From contig JBANAY010000003.1 of the NCBI GenBank assembly GCA_037952775.1, positions 30,442,001 through 30,506,000 on the forward strand: 64,000 nt of DNA. The letters run 5' to 3'. Of the stretch, positions 56,682-64,000 are shown piece by piece. Source of the DNA: Clonostachys chloroleuca (taxonomy: Eukaryota > Ascomycota > Sordariomycetes > Hypocreales > Bionectriaceae). The notes under the pieces are model-generated. The model had not been told where the DNA came from, did no database searches, and was given only the letters and a program-made list of their open reading frames with translations. Every line of letters begins with the position of its first letter. Position 1 is the stretch's first letter. A program made the position numbers and the translations under genes.

Positions 56682-59052
56682 TCATGCCGGTGAGTCATTG
56701 GCCATCTCCGAGACTATACCCAACGACATTCCACCCTTAATATTGCGGTTAGCGCAAATCTCTCCTAGATAAAAGGTCGCTTTCTCAAGACTTACAGGGA
56801 CCCCATATATTCCAGTAATCGTTTCTAAAGGCTGTAACTTGAGTTCAATAGTATGGAAGACTCCGTCATATTGATGACCGTAGTTGCACAATTCACACTC
56901 CCGCCCACGGTCCGTTATAAGCTAGAAGAAAAAGGTTAGACGCTCAATGATGCCATACCATTGAGTCTCAAGTTGCGAAAGCTGTGGAAGAAAGAGGTAT
57001 AGCTCAACATACAGTAGCAGAACTGAGCACTCCGTGGATGAAAGGCTCCTCATTTGGTTTTAGATCCCCTTCGATTGTTAACATCGCTCGGACAAACCGC
57101 TCTCCACCTTTGCCATCAATCTGAAAGTGGGGATTCTCCGTGGCTCTGTATCCATATCCCCTTGGCCATGACCCCTCTATTGTAGGGGAATCGTCTGATT
57201 CGTAAGTGAGGGCAATTGCCGTATTCAATGTCCCACGAACTGTAGAGAGAGACCCGAGTAGCTGGTCATCATGACTCCCAAACCTCGTGAAGCAGAGTGG
57301 AAGATACCTCGATCCACGCACTGCTTCACCTTTGAGAGTCGGGTAAAAGTCATATGGAAGCATTGCATACTTTTCGTTTAAATTTGCTGTGATGCCTGGC
57401 ATTTCTGGGTACCAAATTCCCGAATGAAAAACAGATGACCTTCTCTTGCTGATTGCGTCTCCCTCCTCCATTGTCTTTGGTGGATGTCTTGAAAAAGATA
57501 GTTTAATCAATTTGCATCCCTAAGAAAGTCATTGGTAAGCTTTGTTCGGTAATGGTTAGAGGGGCTCGTACAGACATCAAACACGCCTTCAACTGCAGTA
57601 ATTTTGTCATGGAGTACAAGCCTCCTCGTTGTTGGCATGCAAAAACCATCTCCGAGCCATTCCGATATATCTCCATTGGAGTACACTGCCTGAATGGAAA
57701 GAATGCCCAAATATTCGAGCCGAAGATTGAAGCCAATCGGGTCCTCGCGCAACTTTAGCCTACGCACTGATCCTGATTTGTACCCTATGTGCCTACTCCC
57801 GTTAGAAGTCATGAAAAAGGTGATGCCGGAGATAAATTCAGCGGGACCAAGCCTGATAAAGTATGCTTTGATCTCTTCCAGTGGACCAGGGAGCTGGAAC
57901 TTTTGCCTAGGGAGCTCTACTTTGGGCCTATCCTCAGATGATCGTGTTGTATCAAGTTGACTGGAAGTCACTTCTGCCCAAACATCAAACTCACAATCAG
58001 GGCCAAATATGGAGGGCCTTGTAACAGATGTAATCAGGGAAGATGGTGTCGCACCCTTGATAAGCTTGGCGAGATTCCAAATCCTCGATCTGTTACGAAG
58101 ACTTGGTGGGAGCCGCTCGAACTGGCTCGTGGTTTTGTAGAGTGATCTCCAGTCAACTTTCTGAGACTTTGCAATTCCTGTCGCCTCAAACAACCAATCT
58201 CTTTCTGCTCCAGGGACGAATCTCTGCGCCCAATAGGACTGTTCGTGAAATATGAAGTAGAATGCCCTAGACGCGAGCCGCAAGGCATGGAGATCGTCTG
58301 CTGGAAGCAGATTTGCAACTAGAAAGCGCACATCTGACGGCAATGAAGCCAAGGGATCCTTCAAAAGGCTAGTTTCTAGAGGGACCTCAGCACCTAAAGG
58401 CGGTTTCTCGGAACTCTGACGAAGAAGACCTTCAATTTCGTTGGAAGAACAGGGATCATGGTGGAAAAATCCAGGAGTATCACGTATGTCATCCACATTA
58501 CGACCTTCAACTCTATCACCGTAAGTGACCAGTAACGCGCCTCCATAATCGTGCCCCCAGTCGAGAATTCTATCAGGCTCCGGTCCCTCCAGCGACTTGC
58601 AGACGTTGAAGAGCATGTCGTAGGGAACGGAACTTGGAGAATAAACTTTTTGGAGCAGGATCCAGCAATTCTCGTGCGCAGGAAATCCGTATCGCTGATG
58701 GTTCTCAGAGGAAGAACGATAGTCCATCACGCGGATTGATTCACGCTCCGGCAGGTTGACGATGCCTGAATATTCGCGGGTATCGTCGTAATCCCAGGGT
58801 GCATACCAGGAATGCCCCCGGGAATCACGGTGAGAGGCTAAACCGCTTAATCTCGTGGAATGCTGAAGATCTTGGTAAACTTGTGTCTGATGGTGAGTAA
58901 CGTTGCGTGAGAGAGCATGATTGTGGTCGGAACATACCAATGCGGTATCTTTGCCTCCACGTCAGGGCCGGAACGCCTTGGTCCCTCGGTCTAGGCCGAA
59001 AGACTTCATGGCCGCAAATGATACAGCATTTAGTCTGTGCTAATCGAGCCAT
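56682..59052 (-). CDS. F-box protein with DUF7600-like C-terminal region
   Basis: Four exons on the minus strand: 59052-58938, 58879-57576, 57519-57013 and 56921-56682, giving 721 residues. The N terminus has paired Cys (CCIICGHEV), then RYRIVYQDLQHSTRLSGLASH across intron 1. The F-box lies at about residue 215 (DPLASLPSDVRFLVANLLPADDLHALRLASRAF). The rest follows a common fungal architecture: SYWAQRFVPG, FISGITFFM, RLEYLGILSIQAVYSNG, VEGVFDGCKLIKLSF across intron 2, PEMPGI, and LSSATLITDRGRECELCNYG.. then ETITGIYGV and SLGIVSE across intron 3. Introns 1 and 2 have weaker ends (acceptor caag; donor gtctgt) and were chosen to keep family motifs in frame. Probably a ubiquitin-ligase adaptor; the target is unknown. 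Confidence 0.82.
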
Positions 59053-59459
59053 ATTAATCTCGTGGCAAGAAGAACGTAAAGGAAATAGTCGAGTGCGATA
59101 ACTGGGAGCGGAGAAATCGCGGTGAATTGGGATACGACGTGATAATTAACAGTCCGAAACCGAATGACTAATCAGGCTCGAAATTGCTATATTTACTTAG
59201 CCCATGTCACTGCAAACATGTATCCCTCCAAGAATTACCTATCTATAAGACCGTAGCTAGTAATAGGTAGCCCGTTGCAGCGAAACTCTAACACCCTATC
59301 CCTCCTAATTACATAAGGCTACTATTTAGTGATTTCAGTATGTTACACTATACATAGAATATGGCGTGAATCCTGTAACTGAGACGAGACTTGTGCAACG
59401 CTACGTTAAGCAAATGCATACAAAGTTGGCTGTGGCTGAGGCCATCAACTAGAATACAT
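59053..59459. other. Intergenic region
   Basis: No coding motif seen. Confidence 0.45.
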
Positions 59460-59816
59460 TTAGGGCATTTGTCCGACCCGAGGAATTGAGGCTTGTGCCT
59501 CAATCGGGGTACCCATGGCCTCGACTCCTTCTTGACTGATCTTCAACTTCTGAACAGGAGATTGGTCCCATACGGGGTCCGCCAGTGAGTCTTGCGAATG
59601 ATTCGAGAGGTTGAGAAATCCTTCATCTTGCAGCTACAAGAAATACATAATCCATTCCAATCTTTCCAACTCCTCGTATCTATCAGCCAACTCGTAATAT
59701 GTCTTCCGGATGACTCCGGCCTTCCATCGATCGCTGTATGTATAAATCCACCCTGTAGCCAAGGATCCAAATGCTACCATTCCCCCTATAACAGGAATAG
59801 AGCTATCGGCAACCAT
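59460..59816 (-). CDS. Small membrane-associated ORF interrupted by TAG
   Basis: ATG 59816 opens 60 residues with a hydrophobic helix (VIGGMVAFGSLATGWIYTY) followed by a charged helix (YYELADRYEELERLEW), then TAG at 59634-59636. The same frame stays open for another 57 codons (QDEGFLNLSNHSQDSLADPV..) to TAA at 59460-59462. It could be a 60-residue protein, a 118-residue protein with one nonsense change, or chance. No family recognised. Confidence 0.35.
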
Positions 59817-60030
59817 CGTTACGAAGCTCCCTAGCCCCCTGCTTGCGCATATGCGACGCACGCAATTCTCACGCAAAAGTAAAAATGATCGAACTCTCCG
59901 TTGACTCGATAGTGTTAATGGCCATTTGTGTGAGAAATAAAGCAAATTGCTGGCGCCAATCATTATATTCTTGGTATATGACCATTGTCTACCTACCTAA
60001 ACATATCATATCGTAACACATTCTACCCAT

Positions 60031-61089
60031 TTAGCTGATCAGCTTGGTGACTGACTTGCCCTTGTTCGCTCCGCTATACATGGCCGCCCACACGTTTGGC
60101 ACATCTTCGATAGTGGCTTCTCTTACATCTTCAATGTCTACCTTGATCGTTCCCGCCGCAGCTGCCCCAATCAGCACCTCCATCGCTTTGGGCACTTTGT
60201 CAAGGTAATCAAACATGAAGAATCCCTTGATAGTAATTCTCTGTGACACCACTTCAAACCAATTCTTGAGAGCCATTGGCTCTTCAGCGTTGTACTGACT
60301 GACTGCTCCGCAGACGGCAATCACGCTGTGCTTTGCCATGCGGGCGAGGGCAGCATCGAGGACGGCACCGCCAACATTGTCAAAGAAGACATTGACCTCA
60401 TCTGGGGTGGCAGCTTTGAGATCCTGGACAAATGTTGGGCTCTTGTAGTTGATACAGGCATGGGCCCCGAGATAGTCCCTGACCCAGGCGCATTTCTCAT
60501 CGCTTCCGGCGATACCAACGACCCGTTTTGCGCCGAGCAGCTTTACGGCGGTCTGGACAACCACGGATCCCGTAGCGCCAGCGGCGGCTGAGACCACAAT
60601 AGTATGCTCGGGCTTGGCTTCAGCAACATCCAGCAGACCGATGTAGCCTGCGAGGCCTGAGCCACCAAATGCACCAAGGTAGTGGGTGATGGAAACGCCA
60701 GCAGGTAGAGGCGCGACAGGCTGAACGCCCTCGGCATCGATTACGACCTTCTCGCTCCACGAAGCGCGATGGAACTCCATGATGAGATCGCCAGGCTTGA
60801 ACTTCTCCGACTTGGACTCAAGCACCTCGCCAATGATGCCTGACCGCATAGGAGTGCCCAGTGGGACAGGTGGCAGGTACAAGCGATCACTATCGACAGT
60901 GGTGCCGATGAACGTTCGGATACCCGCATCGTTGGAGAAGTATAGCACCTTGACGAGGATCTGGCCGTCCTTTACGGGAGGGAGGTCAACCGTGTGCAAC
61001 GTAAAGGTCGGGTTCTCGCCGGTGATGGTCGGTGTGCCCACCGGCTTGTTAGCCAAGATCCACTGCTTGGTAGTACCGACACTGGACAT
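60031..61089 (-). CDS. Medium-chain NADP-dependent alkenal/one oxidoreductase-like
   Basis: Zinc-independent medium-chain reductase of the leukotriene B4 12-hydroxydehydrogenase / curcumin reductase (CurA) group, reducing activated C=C bonds with NADPH in the cytosol. 352 residues, no intron. Key parts: N-terminal GroES-like fold (QILVKVLYFSNDAGIRTF), PPVPLGTPMRSGIIGEV, the nucleotide-binding loop VSAAAGATGSVVVQTAVKLLGAKRVVGIAG, the lysine-bearing CINYKSPTF, and VFFDNVGGAVLDAAL followed by AVCGAVSQYN, all diagnostic of the group. No zinc ligands. Start at ATG 61089 (MSSVGTTKQWILANKP) as in the family; upstream in-frame codons lack similarity. The long 5' flank up to 62398 is free of genes. 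Confidence 0.93.
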   Translation of the reverse strand: MSSVGTTKQWILANKPVGTPTITGENPTFTLHTVDLPPVKDGQILVKVLYFSNDAGIRTFIGTTVDSDRLYLPPVPLGTPMRSGIIGEVLESKSEKFKPGDLIMEFHRASWSEKVVIDAEGVQPVAPLPAGVSITHYLGAFGGSGLAGYIGLLDVAEAKPEHTIVVSAAAGATGSVVVQTAVKLLGAKRVVGIAGSDEKCAWVRDYLGAHACINYKSPTFVQDLKAATPDEVNVFFDNVGGAVLDAALARMAKHSVIAVCGAVSQYNAEEPMALKNWFEVVSQRITIKGFFMFDYLDKVPKAMEVLIGAAAAGTIKVDIEDVREATIEDVPNVWAAMYSGANKGKSVTKLIS

Positions 61090-62398
61090 GATTCTTGATT
61101 TTTGATGTGTAAAATTAAAGTAATGGAGAGGAGAGAAAGAGGGAAGAGGGAAGAGGGATGTCACCAGCTGTTCCTGTCCAGTATTTGCTTTCGGCTCTTC
61201 CCCTGTTTTTATATGGCCAAACACCTCAGCAGATCTGGTGTAAACGGGGCCGAGGCTTGCTCCTCTTTGGGTATTCTTACCGTCTACATACAATGTGTGG
61301 TGGAACCAGCCTCCTTCTCTTGTTTACAATGGTGACACAGCCAAACCAACCGAAAATGGAGAGATGCTCCGCGTTAACCCCTGTCTCATCTCAACCTGGC
61401 CCGTGCCTAGCTTGGCCGGCAAGTTGGCCGATCCAAGGAAAAAGAAGCATGATTATCACGATAATGCGAAGTCATTTGGCTTCATTACAAATACGGGGTT
61501 ATGAATACCATATAGAATATGGATTTCACAATCTCCCTATAAATGAAGAGCCAACAGGGCTGATTTGAAGAAACAGCGCAAAATCCATCCCATCTCGACA
61601 GGTGGCAAGTTAAGGATCAGGGTGGGCAAGGTGAGTTGATCAAAGTGCCTCTTAACCCCGTCTCGGGCTTTCGGTGACGGAGTTGCGGAGGCATCTCACT
61701 CACCTTGATCGTTGGGAATTTGATTTGATAGAGATTGACGTAGTATGTTCACTGTGGCTCGGCATAATACCAAGACCTGTATGGGAGAGGCCTCATTTGC
61801 TTGAAGCCTGAACCCTGAAGCTCGTCTCGACCCAGAACCGTTGCAACGGCTGCCCTGCTTGAGAATCCCCTACGATTGGTTCCCAAAGCTAGGGGATTTT
61901 TCCGAGCCACTTTTATTTTTGGTTACCCACGTACTGGTGCCGTTTTCGCCTCGCCTGGTGGTTGTGTGTGTGTACCGTGCATAATCGATGGTAGCGAATG
62001 AAATGGAAGTAGGATGCGTCGCATAGACCGGGGAAGACTACCGTCCACTAACTCTAGCCCGTGGGTTCGTCGAAGGGGCTAAACATGGGTCTGAATTCTC
62101 GGCTCCTGGTCGCCGTTTCAAAGAAGAGAATTCAAACGGCATTTTGCAAATCGGGCATGGAAGCCAGACAAACTTGGATACCAAAAGAATGTCACTCTCC
62201 CGAGAAGTGAGGGCTTCTCTCTTCTTTAAGCAAAAAAATATCTACATTCGCGGATCGTTGAGCGGTCGTTTCCTTTATCATCATTCTGTTTGTTGCCCAT
62301 TCTCTGTCAAGAAACAGAGTCAGGAGAGTGCCCATTTTACCTAATAATTTTCTGACCCGTCTGCCAAGCCACAGCCTAGGCATTTAGCAGCCGGAGAA
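61090..62398. other. Long divergent promoter region
   Basis: About 1.3 kb between divergent genes; open frames here are promoter shadows without motifs. Confidence 0.5.
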
Positions 62399-63849
62399 AT
62401 GGCTTGTTTACCAGAGCAGCGGATGCCGATGACCGATGAGGTTCGAAATGAACTCATCGTGAACTGCATTGTTGTTTTCATTACCTTGGTTGTCGTTACG
62501 TTGAGAGTGGTCGGGCGTGTCTCCGGGCCTGGATTTGGATGGGATGATGCACTTATTGTGCTTGCAACGGTTGGTTCAATGCATTTCGCCGTTTCCAGGA
62601 CTCTCACTTACGATTTGGTGTTGGTAGCCTATGGGCGTCGCAATGCTGATCTGTCAAGGAGTTTGTAAGTTATATCTGACCAACACGTTCATTCTACATG
62701 ATCTTTGGATGACTTTTTGCTTACCTTTGGAACGCATGTAGTCTCGACAACTGGCAGCGGATACAATCTCGCTGAACACCCACAATGTACGTCAATCTTC
62801 TTTTTCGGTGGACTCAAGTCTCTATCTAGTGATCCCCTCAGCATGATCTTCGGCTGACCCATCTAGTGTTACCAAACGTACCGTGGATCCTCCAGGTAAG
62901 AAGTTCACTAAATACCAGTCAGCATCAACTTACCGAACCTTGGATCGAACATAGGTCTCATTCGGAATGCAACCAGTATACATCACCCTCCTCGCCCTAT
63001 GCAAAGCCAGTATGCTGTGCTTCTACCTCCGAATCTTCCCGACGCAATTCATGAAATACGCCTCGATAATCTGCCTCGTCCTGGTCGGTCTGTGGAACAT
63101 AGCTTGCGTTTTTGCCTCTATATTCCTTTGCAAGCCTATCTCCGCTCAGTGGACGGGACAGGGAGTGTGCGGGGCTTACATTCCCTTCATCCAATCGGTG
63201 ATTGCTACAAACGCAGCAGGTGACTTGGTCGTGATGGCTCTGCCCATGAGGTCCTTATGGCATTTACAGAAGAGGAAGACGGAAAAGTTGGCGATCATGG
63301 CGTGTTTCTCCTTAGCTACGGCGTAAGCGCACTTCTTTGCTACCCTGTCTGACGGCTTGTCAAGTTCATGGACTGCTTTATCTTTCACCCTTTGTATCAG
63401 CTAACTGACTGTTCATTTGAAGTGTTGTCGTCTGCGCCATCTTCCGAATCATTTATATTTCGACCGTCGACCTAGCCATGAACGTCACCGGTACCATGCC
63501 TACGACCATCCTTCTCTTCATCCTCGAACCCAACCTCGCCATTCTCTGCGTCAGCATTCCCATGCTTCGGCCATTCTTCGCAAAGTTTAGAAAGGGTGGA
63601 GGTAGTTCTAGCGAGAGAAGCGGCTACCCCTCCGCGCTCGGATCCGGCGCCGGGAACAGTAAGCGATCGAAGGACTTGTCGACCTGGGAGATGGGAACAT
63701 ACGGCCATGCTATGAAGGGAAGCCACGATGCAAATGTCTCTCGGGTGGACGATGAGTCGGGTTCCGAGAGGAGATTGACCACGACATCCATACCCATCAT
63801 GCAGGATGAAATTCGTGTGCAAAAGGATTGGAGCGTCAGACATGACTAG
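62399..63849 (+). CDS. Fungal rhodopsin-domain (SAT4/Pth11-type) membrane protein
   Basis: Seven-helix plasma-membrane protein of the fungal PF20684-type family; some members act as GPCR-like receptors. Six exons: 62399-62569, 62628-62664, 62742-62786, 62867-62895, 62955-63322 and 63423-63849, giving 358 residues. The tiny exons 2-4 were fixed by family motifs: GPGFGWDDALIVLAT / PMGVAMLICQGVF / STTGSGYNLAEHPQ / LLPNVPWILQ / VSFGMQPVYITLLALCKASMLCFYLRIF. Then follow ASIFLCKPISAQW (conserved C-x-P-x-x-x-x-W), TNAAGDLVVMALPM and IPMLRPFF. The tail is Ser/Gly-rich and cytosolic. No CFEM domain is seen at the N terminus. All splice ends are GT-AG. Ligand and signalling role unknown. Confidence 0.88.
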
Positions 63850-64000
63850 CCGACACAAGCAGGAAAATACAATTCGAGGTAGCAGAAGTTGCCATGCTCT
63901 TATATATATCCAGAGCTAGCGCTCGTTCTCTTCCATTACCCCAATTCTCATCCGCATTATCTCCTACGACACCAGTGTATTCAATATATTCCGGGTCGAA

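Noticed and set aside
61158..61568. 136-codon frame upstream of the reductase gene
   Set aside because: Lies in the promoter region, no motif; probably chance.
1..64000. CRISPR array or prokaryotic mobile element
   Set aside because: No evenly spaced repeats with unique spacers; the sequence is clearly eukaryotic with spliceosomal introns.

Overview
The window reads as nuclear DNA of a filamentous ascomycete (Pezizomycotina), most likely a Sordariomycete; I cannot fix the genus from sequence alone. The reasons are short introns (about 50-110 nt) with GT..AG ends and CTAAC/CTGAC-type branch sites, long intergenic stretches, and gene families typical of these fungi: F-box/DUF7600-like proteins, DUF7730-like proteins, secreted intradiol dioxygenase-like proteins, fungal rhodopsin-domain membrane proteins and urea amidolyase. 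No rRNA, tRNA, CRISPR or intact transposon was recognised.

Layout. 1-2.8 kb: 3' part of a urea amidolyase gene cut by the window edge. 5.9-9.2 kb: the most unusual locus, a secreted precursor with five near-identical ~65-residue repeats each closed by a dibasic KKGKR site, tail-to-tail with a secreted six-histidine tyrosinase. 9.4-13.9 kb: gene-poor, with a P450 remnant. 13.9-24.3 kb: ordinary housekeeping-like genes: an AT-hook/zinc-finger-like protein, an F-box/leucine-rich protein, a 1015-residue protein with a possible PD-(D/E)XK fold and a C-terminal SUMO-interacting-like tail, and a cation diffusion facilitator. 24.3-27.1 kb: no gene seen.

27-38.3 kb: an accessory block framed by two paralogous secreted intradiol dioxygenase-like genes. 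Between them lie F-box relics, an MFS monocarboxylate-type transporter, an isopenicillin-N-synthase-like 2-oxoglutarate/Fe(II) oxygenase, an AsaB/CmcJ-like oxygenase and an M20 amidohydrolase divergent from it. This looks like a small catabolic or specialised-metabolism cluster, with oxidative ring cleavage outside the cell and uptake plus further oxidation or hydrolysis inside. That reading is inference.

38.3-57 kb: decayed sequence with many broken genes: a small secreted protein relic, a mitochondrial oxoglutarate/malate-type carrier with two nonsense codons, a conserved fungal protein with stops and frameshifts, a tiny secreted peptide gene with one internal stop, a DUF829 (PaxU-like) gene with two frameshifts, an internally deleted P450 and a DUF1593 protein with a late frameshift. 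An intact signal-peptide/TM protein sits at 48.3 kb and a largely intact DUF7730-like gene at 51-53 kb. 56.7-64 kb: intact genes again: F-box/DUF7600-like protein, a medium-chain zinc-less reductase and a multi-exon rhodopsin-domain (SAT4/Pth11-type) membrane protein. Exon boundaries were placed by reading splice signals and keeping family motifs in frame.
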